This document shows, in pieces, positions 45,309 to 57,310 of a stretch of DNA of 64,000 nt. Each line of letters starts with the position of its first letter. The stretch's first letter is position 1. The notes beneath the pieces were generated by a model that was not told where the DNA came from, ran no database searches, and saw nothing but the letters and a program-made list of their open reading frames with translations. The DNA is from Hyaloperonospora brassicae (Eukaryota; Oomycota; Peronosporomycetes; Peronosporales; Peronosporaceae). The position numbers were made by a program, and so were the translations under genes. The stretch is from assembly GCA_947650285.1 (NCBI GenBank), contig CANTFL010000275.1, positions 124,047-188,046 on the forward strand, in the 5' to 3' direction.

Positions 45309-45945
45309 AAAACACTTGAGGACCTCTTCTGCTATAGGTGAGTCACAGAGCGCTTGCGTGCAGAATCGAAAGTTGGACAGTGTTCAGTTCGCGCACTGGC
45401 TTCTACTCCTGATTGGGTGCTGCGATGTGCGACCTCGGACCGTCAAGTTGTGCGATGTGCCGCCGCCATCTGCTCGTGGGACGGCTTCTGCCGTTTTCGT
45501 TTGATCCTCGTATGCATTTCCCCATCTTGCGACCGACACGAGCGAGTGATTACACGTACCCTTTTCGGTGGCTCATAGCTGTCGTTTGCTTCGCATCGCC
45601 TGACCTTTACACGCGCACGTGTTGATTGACGCGTCCCCTCTGTAGAAGACCTTGTGGGGTTGTGCGTATTCGTGCACTAGCCAGAACCACTCTATACTTG
45701 AGAGGGCGCAGATTTGCTGTTGCACACGACCGAGACGGCTTCCTCGCACGATTTTTCGATGTTCCTGTGGGGCGTCTCAATTGCGCAGCGTCTATTCTAC
45801 ACTTGCGGACGATCGCGAGGGCACTACACACTGCACGTGCGCTAGGCGTACTTCCACTCTGTGTTCTCTCGATGATGCGCTTGTCCTTTTCTTGTTTACG
45901 CACACACCATCTGCTTTTCATGAAGGTACGCCGTCGTTCCCTCGT
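45309..45945 (-). repeat. Duplicated effector-upstream block, copy 2
   Basis: Read on the minus strand this region aligns with 13741-14021 (proximal part, to about 45555) and 11690-12044 (distal part, about 45600-45945). It gives an uninterrupted version of the upstream region. The plus-strand copy has about 1.7 kb of tandem array inserted at the join. It presumably contains the promoter of the intact effector. Confidence 0.65.
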
Positions 45946-46635
45946 GGACGTGTCGCATTTGTCGCTGTGCTGGACTATCATCGACCGGAAACTGCGTTCG
46001 TTGGTGACTCGACAATGGGTTTAGGTGCACATAACATTTCGAGGTGCCTGCAAAAGCACTTGCAACGTGTGTGACGCAAACATACACGTTGCTATCACGA
46101 GACCATGTCAGCTTAAATAGCCTCACATTTAAAATGGCCACCAGCGTACCTTGACTTTTGCCGACGGCATCATTACAGGGGCATCCGTCGGACGTGCCCA
46201 TGCTGGCTAGGAAGGATATTGAGACAATTGTGGCACTCGAGCTCAGTGTACGAATCAATCGACTCGACCGACAATTCTTCTCGAAGTCGCGTGTGTGTTA
46301 ACAGCGCAAACGAAGTATGAGACTCTGCTACTGAATTTGCGCGGACCTAAAAGCTGGTCTCCAGCAATGATGCCGCTCCACCATTCTTTATAACGCTGCA
46401 AAGGCTACACCCACTGGGTCTCGATATTGACTGTTGCGTGCAACTGGGCTCACAGCTTCTTCAAGCGCTTCGCTGAGTGTTTTGCTATGCTGAGACACAC
46501 GACGTCTGTAATCATTTGGAACGCGCATGTAGTCAGTCCCGTTCCGTGCACATTGCTGCATCGGTTTGATTTCTTATTTATATGGATAAAAAGCTTAAAG
46601 TGAAGCTGAAGAAATAAATATTAATGAAGCAGGAG
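45946..46635. other. Spacer before element B2
   Basis: Short frames on both strands without recognisable products. It becomes AT-rich in the last 100 bases. No repeat ends were found except the B2 target duplication at 46636-46640. Confidence 0.4.
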
Positions 46636-46640
46636 GTAAA

Positions 46641-47034
46641 TGTAAAGGGGCAGCCCGTTACATGGAAGTGTCACTTTAAAGAAAGAATGACAATAAAGAA
46701 TATTAAGTTGAATATTCTTTGAACAATATCACCGATAGTGGTGATATTGGTGAAGCGACCAAAGAGTCTGCTCATTGGTTGATATCTTGACGATATCAAC
46801 CCACCAATCGCCGCAGGACGCGCGCAATGAGTGGTGACGAGACGTCACCATACACTCAGTTAGATTAACATAATTAAGTCAGGTTAAACAAAGAGACAGT
46901 AGTTAAAAGACTTAATTATATTAATATAACAGTTCTGCTTTTACCTTACCTACGCTTCCTCGTTTGCCTTGTATACGCTTGTCGGGGCACCGATACCCTT
47001 GCGTTAAGTTCACGCAAGGGTGTGCCCCGTTACA
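46641..47034 (+). mobile_element. B2 Ty3/gypsy element, 5' LTR with target duplication
   Basis: 394 bases, tgtaaaggggcagcccgtta to tgtgccccgttaca, preceded by gtaaa (46636-46640). The same gtaaa follows the 3' LTR (54616-54620), a perfect 5-bp target duplication. Downstream, after two bases, tggtagcactttgtag (from 47037) is the likely primer-binding site. It starts like initiator-methionine tRNA sites, but the exact tRNA was not checked. Confidence 0.93.
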
Positions 47035-47085
47035 CCTGGTAGCACTTTGTAGTCCTTCCAAGGACCACAACATCCAATATGAACG

Positions 47086-48372
47086 TTGGATGATGAAGAG
47101 ACCTTTCACGCCACGCGTGAAGGGTTTAACCATTTGGGTGACATCGAATGGAGTGCGGTAGAACGAATGAGTTCTACCGTAGGCGAGTTCGCCATTAGCG
47201 TCATGTTGGAGTCTCTAGACAGAGACCAACAACATGCCGCTTTAGCCAAGTTCATCCAAAGTGAACTTGTCTCCGAAAAGGAGAAAGTAGCCTTGCTTCA
47301 CCAGCAAGGCTCTCAACAGGCCGAGCAGTTGAGAGAACTCGGTGATCAACAGACAGAGCTGTTGAGACAGACAGAGCTGTTGAGACAGCAGCAATTCCAT
47401 GCTGCTGTGGGCGGGACGGCACATGCGCGACGTCCCGAAGTCATGAAAGTTGACATCTCCAAGTACAGTGGAGTCCCGGAAGACTCCCTGTTACTGTGGT
47501 TTGTCGAAGTCGACAGAGCCTTAAGGGCTCGTCGCGTCGAAGATGAGCAAATGAAACTCACATTTGCTCAAACCCACTTGGCAGGACGTGCCAAAACTTG
47601 GTTTCTGGGACTCGAGAGTAGCGACCCACATGTGTTTAGGTCGCTAGATGACTTCAAGTCCCGGCTCAGACAAACGTTTGAGCCGCCACGGGATGAGTTC
47701 AGGGCTCGTTAAGAGCTCCTGAAACTCAAGCAGGGTAAGCGTGATGTGCACGTTTACGCTCAGCATATACGAATCCTCGCGAGTAGTATAACTGCTAACC
47801 CAGTTCATGAACACACGTTGATTACGGTGTTCATGCAAGGGCTCGCAGAAGGGCCCGTCAGGAGCCACCTGTTCCTCCTTGAGCTGAATACGCTGAAGGA
47901 TGCGATATCAGCCGCGGAACAGGAAGACTTTAGCATGAGACAGGCTCATGCTAGCTCAAACTCTTACCGTCCACCGAGACGACAAGAGATCGGAGGTCCA
48001 GAACCAATGGACCTCTGCTATGTTGATAGCGAGAGACCTCGCTCTTCAAACAACAAGCGATTGCAGAGGTGCAATCGCTGTCAGAAGTTAGGGCACTACG
48101 CATACGAGTGTAGTGCTCCACGCCCAGTACCAAACAGTACTGAGCGAAACGGACGACCATTCGCCAAGAAGGGCAATGGGAGTGGGTCCAGCGCTGTTGC
48201 GAAGCCGCAACAGCGAAACAGACCATCAAAAAATGGCCGGGTCAGAAGGGGCGGAGCGCCTACTGGTCCAGCAACCTCAAGAGAATTTGCAAATCTCTTG
48301 ACGAAAGTTGCTCCAGATACACAATCATTGTGTGTCTCTGCACCTGGTGATGCGTTTTGCTCATCACCTTGA
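47086..48372 (+). pseudogene. B2 gag with zinc knuckle
   Basis: One frame from about 47086 (first ATG 47167) to 48372 with a single in-frame stop at 47710-47712. The N-terminal half has a glutamine-rich coiled-coil-like repeat (LRELGDQQTELLRQTELLRQ). The retrotransposon gag domain follows (KVDISKYSGVPEDSLLLWF to LRQTFEPPRDEFRAR, continuing after the stop with LLKLKQGKRDVHVYAQHI). A proper CCHC knuckle CNRCQKLGHYAYEC lies near 48073-48114. The end overlaps the start of the protease frame by 16 bases in the -1 phase, which could be either the normal gag-pol arrangement or a mutation. Confidence 0.88.
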
Positions 48373-51063
48373 AGTTGCAAGTGACAAATGATTTGTCGCT
48401 TCGTGCCCTAGCAGACTGTGGGGCGTCGAACAACTTTGTTAGTCGCCAGTCACTAGAGGGTCGTAAGCTCAAGTTCGTTGAGCGCGACATTCCCCTCACG
48501 AGGATGACGGTGCGCCTTGCAACAGGCGCATCGATTACCGTTGAGAAACTTGTAGTAGGAATCCACTACACGTTAGAGGGCGAACAGTAGGATGATGACT
48601 TCATCGTACTGGATCTGGATGACAAAGTTGATGTTATCCTGGGATCAACTTGGCTCAGAAAGTACGAGCCAAGGGTGAGCTGGCAGCATCGATCCGTGAA
48701 GATGCCTGCCACTTGTTTATCAGATGGCCATCTGATGAACATCTTGGAGCGTCCACAAGCGTGTGGATGTTCTGCGAGTGAGTGCGATGGCCTCACTTGC
48801 GGTACGGTCGTTAGCACGACTGCACAAGATCACAGTGTAGTTGATCACTACACTGTGGAGCAAGCTCCCGGCGGCTGTACAGAAGTACAGGCTGCGCCGA
48901 AGGTCCACCACTCGAATAAGTCGAGTGGACCGGGACATGTATGCATGCCTAGCGGGTAGCATCTTAGACAGAAGAAACCTGTTGCCCCCAAAGGGCAACA
49001 TGGAAGTCCTAGGTCGACTGGAGAGTCGACCGTAGAGGATCGGTCCCTGACTGTGGTTGCACAGCCACAGTCAGAAGACCTCGAGGGAATAAGTCCCCAC
49101 GTACTTGAGGAAGGAATTCCTCAATATTCACTTGCTGAAGGATTAGGCCTTTATCAGCCTGTGGAAAGAAGTTCATAGAAAGTAACCGAGACGTTGAACG
49201 TCTTGGCTAATGATGGATCAAGCATAGGCGCTTATACGCTTAATCTGAGTGAGCCTCCGAAGTTAACTTCGGAGATAACTCAGTTGCCGACGCTAGAGCC
49301 GAAACGGTTCTTGCGTGATATGCGTAGTGGCAAAGTCAAGCAGATCTGTGTACTCGTCGCTGAGGACGAGTACGTTACCGATATTCGGTCGACAACGGTG
49401 TTTACTGAGACCGAGAGGGTTCTCAGCAGTTCATCGATGGACGAAACTGTCATCGATGTGAAGACTCGGATTGAGCGATACACGTCTCAATCCTGGGAGT
49501 CACTTCAGGCAAATCCTTTGTATGAGGATTTGATCGAATTCTAGGATGTGTTCACTGAATCCGTGCCTTGCGAGTTGCCTAAGAACTAAGGCACTCGACA
49601 CGAGATCGAGCTCAAACCGGGCTCGAAGTACTGTGTCATGAAGCAGTGGCCACTGCCTCGTGAACAAGTGATAGCAATCGACAAGTTCTTTGCCGATCGC
49701 TTAGCAGCGGGCAATGTGAGGGAATCAACATCCCCTCACAGCTCTCCGACCTTCTGTGTGCGAAAGGCCACAGGAGGGTGGCGGATAGTGCACGCATTCA
49801 ACAAATTGAATGCTGCAACGGTACCGGCTCAGACGCCGATACCGAGGAAGGACGTAGTCATAGATGGTATGTCAAAGAGTACCATCTTTTCGTCCATGGA
49901 TCTGATGGATGGATTCTATCAGATCCTCATGCGTGAACGGGATGTTCCGTACACGGCAGTGAGCACCCCCAGCGTTATGCTGTGGGAGTGGCTAGTGATG
50001 CCACAGGGGCTGAGTAATGCCCCTGCTACTTTCAACAGATGTGTTACAAATCTGTTGAGACCGTTGCGAGACTTCGCACCGAGTTACTTCGACGATGTGT
50101 TCGTCCATAGCCCGGCTATGGACGGAAAGACGGACGTTGAAGTTCACAGAACTCAAGTTCGTCAGGTTCGTCAACTTATGCGCAAGCACAAGTTGTATGC
50201 CAACCTCAAGGAGTGTATATTCGCGGCAAGCGAAATACCACTTCTTGGGTGCATCGTGGGTAAACACTGCGTACGCCCCGATTTCGAGAAAATCAAGGCG
50301 ATCACCGACTGGTCAGTGCCGGTCGATGTCAAGGGACTTCGTAAGTTCCTTGGACTAGCGGCGTACTTGCACAAGTACTCGCGCAATTACGTCGAAATGA
50401 CTGTTCATCTTTCTTGCTTGCTCAAGAAAGATATGAAGTGGTCATGTAGCGCTGACTGCCAGCGCTCCTTTGAAAGCATCAAGAAAATCTTGATGCAATC
50501 GTCCATCTTGGCGATTGCCTACCAGGACAGACCGTTTCACGTGGTCTGTGACGCCAGCGACTTTGCTATCGGCTGTGCGTTGATGCAATACGACACAGAC
50601 GGCGCTTAGCGCGTCATCTGTTATCAGTCGCGTCAGCTCCAACCAGCTGAACGCAAAACCCAGTGCATGACAAGTAACACTTTGCCATGAAATATGCACT
50701 GGTTAAGTTCTGGGTCTATCTCTTGGGAGATAGACCGTTCATCGTCTATACAGACCATGCGTCACTACGCCCGGCAGTAAACATCCCACACCTCTCGCAG
50801 AGAATGGCGAGGTGGCTGTCTTTCTTCGCGGAGTACAACTCTCCGTGGAGTATAAACCAGGACGACTAAACGTCGTCGCCGAACCGCTTTCGCACCGGCC
50901 CGATTTCGAGCTGGTCGCACAATTCAACATTGAGGATAAGCCCACTGTTGCGACACTGACAGCCAGTGTTCCGTCGTCAAGCTTACTTGACGACATCCGA
51001 AAGGCCTACGCAGAAGATAAGTATCCTTTGCCATTAATGGATCATCTGTTGCATCCATCCTAA
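48357..51063 (+). pseudogene. B2 protease, reverse transcriptase and RNase H
   Basis: The protease (48357-48690) has ALADCGASNNFV, where the serine/threonine of the D-S/T-G triad is cysteine, and LGSTWLRKYEPRV. A stop sits at 48588. RT occupies about 49638-50400 and is complete: PLPREQVIAIDKFF, CVRKATGGWRIVHAFNKLNAA, LMDGFYQILMRERD, MLWEWLVMPQGLSNAPATFNR and SYFDDVFVHS. RNase H starts VVCDASDFAIGCALMQ and is interrupted by a stop (50607) and two frameshifts before KPGRLNVVAEPLSHRPD near 50900. It is the only B copy here with an undeleted RT fingers region. Confidence 0.92.
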
Positions 51064-51067
51064 ATCA

Positions 51068-52255
51068 TTGAAAGATTTACCGGCTTTGAACCGATCCTCA
51101 TCGGATCGGTACAATACGCGTAACAGACTTTTATATTATACAGCCGTTGACGACGACACGCCTCGTGTCGTCGTCCCCACTCATAATGATTTGCGATTAC
51201 ACATCTTTTATGAGTGTCACGATGCCCCAAAAGGTGGCCATCGTGGGAGAGAAAAGACTTACCTCACGGTAAGTCGTGACTTTTACTGGCCCCGCCAGTA
51301 TCAGTTTGTACGCAAGTACATACTTGCTTGCGAGGTTTGTCAACGGGTGAAGCCCAGTCCATCATCCCGTTCGCCATTACAGCCTCTACCGGTCCCGGCA
51401 GAGTGTTGGCAGTCCGTTTCAATGGACTTTGTCTTCGGTTATCCCGAAGACACTGACAAGAATAATGGTATTCTTGTGTTCGTTGATCGTTTCAGCAAGA
51501 TGGTACATCTTTCTGGAGTCCCTGAATCGATCAACGTCCAGGGCTGTGCGCGTGTATTCATCGACACTGTGTTTCGACTCCACGGTTTACCCCGTGAACT
51601 CGTATCCGACCGTGACCCTCGGTTCACGGCGGCGTTTTGGTAAACCGTGTTCCGTTCTCTTGGAACACGATTGAAGATGTCTACTTCTGACCATACCGAA
51701 ACGGATGGTCAGACTGAACGGGCGAACGGTGTCCTCGAAGAGATCCTTCGACGATATGTCCACTCTTTCCCGAGTTGGAGCGAATTCCTACCCATGGTGG
51801 AATTCGCCATCAATAATTCGGTGCATGCTTCCACACAGTACACACCGTTTTACGTGAATGGCCTACGCCATTCACGTGTGCCCACCCTTCTAGAGTGTGA
51901 CTCTTGGATAAGGGGGGGGACTGTATCGAGCAAAAACCGTTTTGGCTCTTGCTCATCACGTGTCGACGCTAACGTCGTCACGTATGATGCCGATGTCGAT
52001 CAAGTCGATATCGATGAAGAAGATCACCTCAACAATAGCGATGACGCTATTATTGACTCGGATGATGATGACGATGCTGGTATATTCAGCATCGTCAACG
52101 ATTATGCCAGCGAGGAAGAAGACAACCTCGCTGAAGAAGAGAACAATCTCTTAGCAGTGCGCACGAAGCGCACTGAAAGACAAAACAAAGAGTCAGCAGA
52201 GAACTTCCTGCTGACTCGAGAGGCGGTAGTCCGTTTTGTTCAGGACTCTATCTAA
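51068..52255 (+). pseudogene. B2 integrase core followed by an acidic extension
   Basis: A single frame with one stop at 51641-51643. The HHCC zinc region is present (FYECHDAPKGGHRGREKTY; CEVCQRVKPS). All three catalytic residues survive: D in SVSMDFVFGY, D in VSDRDPRFTA and E in TDGQTERANG. After NNSVHASTQYTPFYVNGLRH there is an unusual acidic segment (about 51990-52150) with DEEDHLNNSDDAIIDSDDDD and further EEED/EEENN runs, ending before a basic RTKRTERQNK. The same segment is recognisable in B1 and B3, so it belongs to the family. Confidence 0.9.
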
Positions 52256-52375
52256 AATGCGGTGGACCTTCAGAAACGGAACGCAGACAAGAATGGAAGA
52301 GAAAATGTTCTTTCATTTAATGTTAATCACCTATTCTCCTCTCTACGGTAAACTTACCTGGACACGCAGTCACTA

Positions 52376-53050
52376 GTGTCGGCAGTAGCAAACTACTGCC
52401 GAAATACATTGGGCCATTTCGAGTGTTGCATCGCAAGGGCAATGCATACACACTCGAATTGCCACGTAAAATGCGCACGCATCCTACGTTTTTTGTTGGT
52501 CGTCTCCGCCCGTACCATCAGTACGAGGATTCTTGCGAGAACGGAGATAACCGGCGCGCTCAAGAATCCCTAACAAATTCTTGTTATCACGTACCAAACA
52601 CTGAAGTTGGTCCTTCGTCGAATGGAATTGTTCCTTCATCGACGCGGCCTTGCGACAAGCTGTCTCTAGCTCGTCGCGCAAACGACGCCTCTCGCGTTTA
52701 CTCATAAGCTGAGCGAACGCGAATTCCGATCGGTCCTTCTACCGATCGGCACGAAGACGTCGCACGTCCTACGGAAAGGCGTGTCGACGATCATATTCGT
52801 GATCGACGTCCTCCTTCAGCTCGGTCAGGTAATGCTCGTGGTTACCCAAAGTCTCGTGCAGGCCCGGCAGCTGAGCCGGACCTTGTCTTTCCACCGCCAC
52901 CAGAACCACTGGTAGATTCCCACGGTTGTCAACGCTTTCTTGTGGAGCGTATCTTGAACCACCGTGGCGATCCAGAATCAAGGACGAGCCACTGCCTCAT
53001 CCGGTGGCGTGGGTAACCACCTTCCTTTGACAGCTGGGATCCTCGTTCCC
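52376..53050 (+). pseudogene. B2 integrase C-terminal domain and chromodomain
   Basis: Around 52385-52540 the translation gives SKLLPKYIGPFRVLHRKGNAY and MRTHPTFFVGRLRPYHQYE (SH3-like domain). At 52925-53050 CQRFLVERILNHRGDPES leads to a frameshifted IRWRG and DSWDPRSQL, a chromodomain with its aromatic positions. This places family B among the chromoviruses. Frameshifts and stops separate the parts. Confidence 0.8.
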
Positions 53051-54120
53051 AGCTAATGGCTGACGTTGAAGGTCTCGTCCACCAGTATGACGAGACTCAT
53101 CCGATGAGTCCTCGGGCCCATCGGTAAACACGCGCTTTTGGCGCTGGTAGATGGATTGCAAGTTTGCAATCGCGTCACGCATCTCAGACGAGATGTGTGC
53201 CCTTCCCCAGGGTGAACTTATGGAATACACGTCTCTATGTACACGCTGCGATTTGTCAACACAACTCGCGCAAGGGTCTCCCCATGTCAGGCAAGGAATA
53301 CCTGCATCATTCTACAAAAAGTGCAACCGGTATCTGGCGCCGGTTGGCGTTCGCTTTTCGAACCTGAGGCGTGTCGCCTCAAGTTTCTTGAGCCACCCTT
53401 ATCGTCCAAAATTCTTTACGTTTTGGACGAACGCGTTCCAAGCAGTCAAAAGCGAGTTCTTGTCACGCTTTTGGTTGCTGTTGTACCATCGATGTCTAAG
53501 GAAGACATCTAGATAAAAGTCTTCTTCATCGCGAAAGTTGCTCGCGCTGGGACTTAAGCTATGAGGCTACGATGCATCGAATAATGGAATTCGATGATGC
53601 CGGCTTGTCTCTTGAGACAAGCCATTGATGCGCTGGTCGAGCAAACACCACGGCTTGAGCTCACCACGCTTCAAAGTGGTACCTGTTTCGGTACCACGGT
53701 TTTCAGAATAACGACGGCTCTCGCCATCGTCATCACGCTCTTGCGGGGAAGCACTAGTTGACACTGGGGAGGCATAGTATTCCTCACCATAGAGTACATC
53801 ATCACTGCCGAAAAGACTGTGTTGCATGTCACGAGTCCGCTCGTTCTACAGTGGCCTTGGCGAACACTGAGGCGTCGCCGGTGAGCGAGACGCCTCTGCA
53901 GCATTGCCCGAGCCAGGCACGTCTAACTCGCCAGAATTGATGACCTCATTGACGAGGTCATCATGTGCACGTGATGCGATACCGCGTGCGTCTGCAGCAC
54001 CTTCTGCTGCAGACGAAGATCAATCAGCAGGCGACAAAGCGTCTGCTGCAGAGGCTGGCACAGCAGCAGGCTGTGTGGGATTCGAATCTTCTCACATAGA
54101 CATGTTAGCTATGCGAGGCA
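52997..54120 (-). pseudogene. B2 antisense gene between chromodomain and 3' LTR (broken)
   Basis: The reverse-strand translation, over three or four frameshifts, contains an alanine/serine-rich N-terminal part (near 54000), HSLFGSDDVLYGEEYYA, KPWCLLDQRINGLSQE, then AWNAFVQNVKNFGR, LRFEKRTPTGARYRLHFL and AGIPCLTWGDPCASC. It ends with SPWGRAHISSEMRDAIANLQ and IYQRQKRVF. The order and spacing agree with B1 (29726-30690). The 3' end converges on and slightly overlaps the chromodomain. The CLxWxxxCxxC cluster hints at metal binding but is partly lost in B1. The function is unknown. Confidence 0.65.
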
Positions 54121-54235
54121 TGGTCTAAAGTGAATAGGTCTGACCAAACAAGCGCTCCCTGTCCCACTGGTGTCCAACGGGGAAACACTGAGTTTTCGAT
54201 AGTCACACGGTGACTACCAGATAAGGGAGGGGTGA

Positions 54236-54615
54236 TGTACAGAGTAGCCCGTTACATGAAATTCTCATTGAAACAATTTGACAATAAAGAATATTACGTC
54301 GAATAATAAATTTACAGACATGGTGATATTTTTGAGATGACCGAAGGGTCTACTCATTGGTTGATATCGTGATGATATCAACCCACCAGTCGCCGCAGGG
54401 CGCGCGCAATGATTGGTGGCGAGACGTCACCATACACTCAGTTAGATTAACATAATTAAGTCAGGTTAAACAAAGAGACAGTAGTTAAAAGACTTAATTA
54501 TATTAATATAACAGTTCTGCTTTTACCTTACCTACGCTTCCTCGTTTGCCTCGTGTACGCTTGTCGGGGCACGATACCCTTGCGTTAAGTTCACGCAAGG
54601 GTGTGCCCCGTTACA
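54236..54615 (+). mobile_element. B2 3' LTR
   Basis: 380 bases, tgtacagagtagcccgttac to tgtgccccgttaca, preceded by the purine tract aagggagggg. It is followed by the target duplication gtaaa. Its right half (from gacgtcaccatacactcag) is almost identical to the 5' LTR, whereas its left half differs at many positions and by indels. Confidence 0.92.
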
Positions 54616-54620
54616 GTAAA

Positions 54621-55801
54621 AGCCAGACCTTATAATATTCATTCGTGGTAAAATGTACCTTAAGTGCTCGAATCATGAAAGGCGTAATTTTTTTCAAACC
54701 CTCCCATTTTAGCAGGCATTGATCAAAAATTATAAAGAAATGATGAGCTGTGACAACAAGAGTATGCCAATGATGATTACCCATCAACTAATTGAGCTTG
54801 TTTAATTTGGTGTAATGAACCTAATCATTATATTTATGTCATCGTGATTCTTTCACAATTTCTACCATTACTTTTAGAGTGAGGCGATTTCATTGGAAAT
54901 AAAAAAAAGATATAGACCTCTTTCACATTATTTCAAATCGCACCTGGTAAACGTTCTAGCCTAGAATCAGCACTATATATAAAACTAATTTGAAGCATGC
55001 TATATTTAATTGATACAACCGACTGCGACCAGTCTTCTCGTGTACAACATGTGACGTCTACCGTACTAGAGAAAGGCCTGTAGTTCGTCTGAACTAAAGA
55101 CTGAGCAAATGGAGCGACTTAATCCATCACGTATTTATATCTGAATATAGAGGTCATCGTTCCATCCTGCCATGACATTGTGAAATGCGTGTGTTGCATG
55201 GTGGGCCAAAGAAGAAGATCAAGGGGCAACTGATCTGTTGTACTCGTTGGTTTACATGGCAGCGCGAGATGTCGAGTCTCGAAGAAGATGCTACAACACC
55301 TTTATTCGTACCGTTGGCCTGTTATGAGGCTATTTTGTGCCGGCATGACGCGGATTGTGCAACAGCTACATAGTCTACTTCATCGCCAAAATTTGTGACG
55401 GACATTGGTAACCAACGCTGCTGCCACGACTCCGATGAACTGGTACAAAGATGAACTGCGTGCTGTCGTGGAGATGCAAAGCGACAAGCTGTCATGATCA
55501 CATGGGTTGTCAGTGACCGGCACTTGATGTGTGATCGTGATCACTTTGCCGATAGAGTGGAATGGCTTGGACAACTGGTTTGTCCGCGCGAGGGTGGCTC
55601 TTGACGAGCGTATGGAGCAACTTGGATCATATCTACTAACGTGTTGGATGTCGATTATCATTCTGCAAATGCAACAGACCATTGTTCGCTTCGGACGTTT
55701 TCGTGAATCACGTTGTAAGTACTATCGTACACTCTTAATTGACACAGGTTGTCTACCATCTGATCAATTGTGCAGTTTGCAGGGAGACAAAGCAGATAGT
55801 G
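54621..55801. other. Spacer between elements B2 and B3
   Basis: The first 500 bases are AT-rich, the rest has mixed composition. Open frames below 100 codons, none recognisable. No repeats or terminal motifs were found inside. Confidence 0.45.
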
Positions 55802-57310
55802 TAACGGGGTAAGCCCGTTTCATAAAATGGATACGGATGTATCAAATTTTGCATTACTATATAGATAATATTAGAACAAAATCACTCGAGAAGAGGTAAT
55901 GTTGGTGAAATATTACCCCCTAGGGTAATATTCTTGTGTGCTACACTTATTGGTTGATGTAAAAGCTACTTCAATAAAATTTAACACGAATAGCTGCTAG
56001 ATGCTCTCAATAATTGATCAAGAGACTTTTATAGACGGTTGTAGTTAAGTATAGTTCATGAAGGGGAAAAAATAAAAAGCCAAATTTAAGCACGAAAATT
56101 ATGAAATGCCCCCAGATCAATGAAAAATCAGAAACTGCCCCACATAATCACGAAAATGTAAATACCCACGTTCTAAAAAAAATTAAGTAACGTGGTACAC
56201 GAAAGCAGAATCATGATGCAGCCACTCTTCACTTTCCTTAAGCGCAGCACATCGATACAAGTTGTGGTTCTGCTTATGATGGTTCTTACCGCAATTTTAA
56301 TGAGCACGAGGCATTCAACTATAACCCCTTACAATAGGTGCTGGCAATTGAGAATGCAAGTTGCTTGTATCCCATCGTTATATTATACCGTGTCCTTAGT
56401 CTTGAACGCAGCTCGGTAGAGCCGCACCACACTCGTCTTTTTGTAGCCATACACAAACGCATACGTACACTATCCGTCATTGAGCACCAGCACGCGCGTG
56501 TTGCTGGAGTTCGTGCAAGCGACCCCATACAATGCATCTCGCAGCAAAAAAGCAGCAGTAGCAGCATCAACAGAGCAACAAAATCAACCGCGGCATCTAG
56601 AGCAAAAGCAGTAGCAGCAGAAACATGAGTAGCATAATTAACAGAGCAACAACAACAGCAACCGCAACAACATGAACAATACCAGCAGAAGAAACAGCAG
56701 TAGCATCATCGACAGTAGCAACTGAAAGATCAATAACAAAAGCAATAACATTCATATCAACAACATTAGCACCGACTGACTGTGTTTACGGCCGCGACCT
56801 ATGATACGAAGACGCGTTTACGTCCTCACATCTCGCGTCTGCGCCTGCAACTGGTGGCTGCAAGCGCAGCACGCCTGCGGGAGAACCCTCTCCACGTCTA
56901 TTCAAACAGGAGGGGTTGGTCGCGGCTGAAATATGATAAACGAAAATGATTGAGTACGTGCGATTATATGTGTGCCACATTAACGTGGGTTTTCTAGGAC
57001 GCACTGCATTTTTTGCTTTCCTATTGTTTGACGCATTTTTTTCCATTTATGTGGGATATTCTTTTTTAATTGTGGTGATTAAATGGGGCTTTTTATTCCC
57101 CCCTTAGATTAACACAATGATGGCTTTTAGGAAGCTGAAATATATTAAATGCAATTCTACTTTTCCTACACCAGAACTTCCCTAGCTCTATTTATTTCCT
57201 CGCGCTTCTTCGCTCTACGTGTACGTGACGTGGGGAGTACGCAGCCTTCTCTTGGATTACTGGCAACACAAGGTCTTATTAGGTATCTAATTATAGAGTT
57301 CCCCATTACA
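55802..57310 (+). mobile_element. B3 Ty3/gypsy element, 5' LTR interrupted by a TIR element
   Basis: It starts tgtaacggggtaagcccgtt and ends gttccccattaca, followed by cctggtagcactt (primer-binding region). Without the 1041-base insertion at 56063-57103 its length is 468 bases and it aligns with the B1 3' LTR (463 bases). The left flank is gatag; the right end of B3 lies outside the window. Confidence 0.87.
56063..57103. mobile_element. Non-autonomous DNA-transposon-like element with terminal inverted repeats
   Basis: The left end reads GGGGAAAAAATAAAAAGCC; the reverse complement of the right end reads GGGGGGAATAAAAAGCC. Similarity extends over about 38 bases with mismatches (ATTTAA, CACGA/CACCA, AATTA). 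It sits inside the B3 LTR, so it is younger than B3. There is no transposase-like frame. The interior holds an imperfect CAR/CAA triplet-rich stretch (about 56545-56770). A clear target duplication was not seen, so the superfamily is undetermined. Confidence 0.65.
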
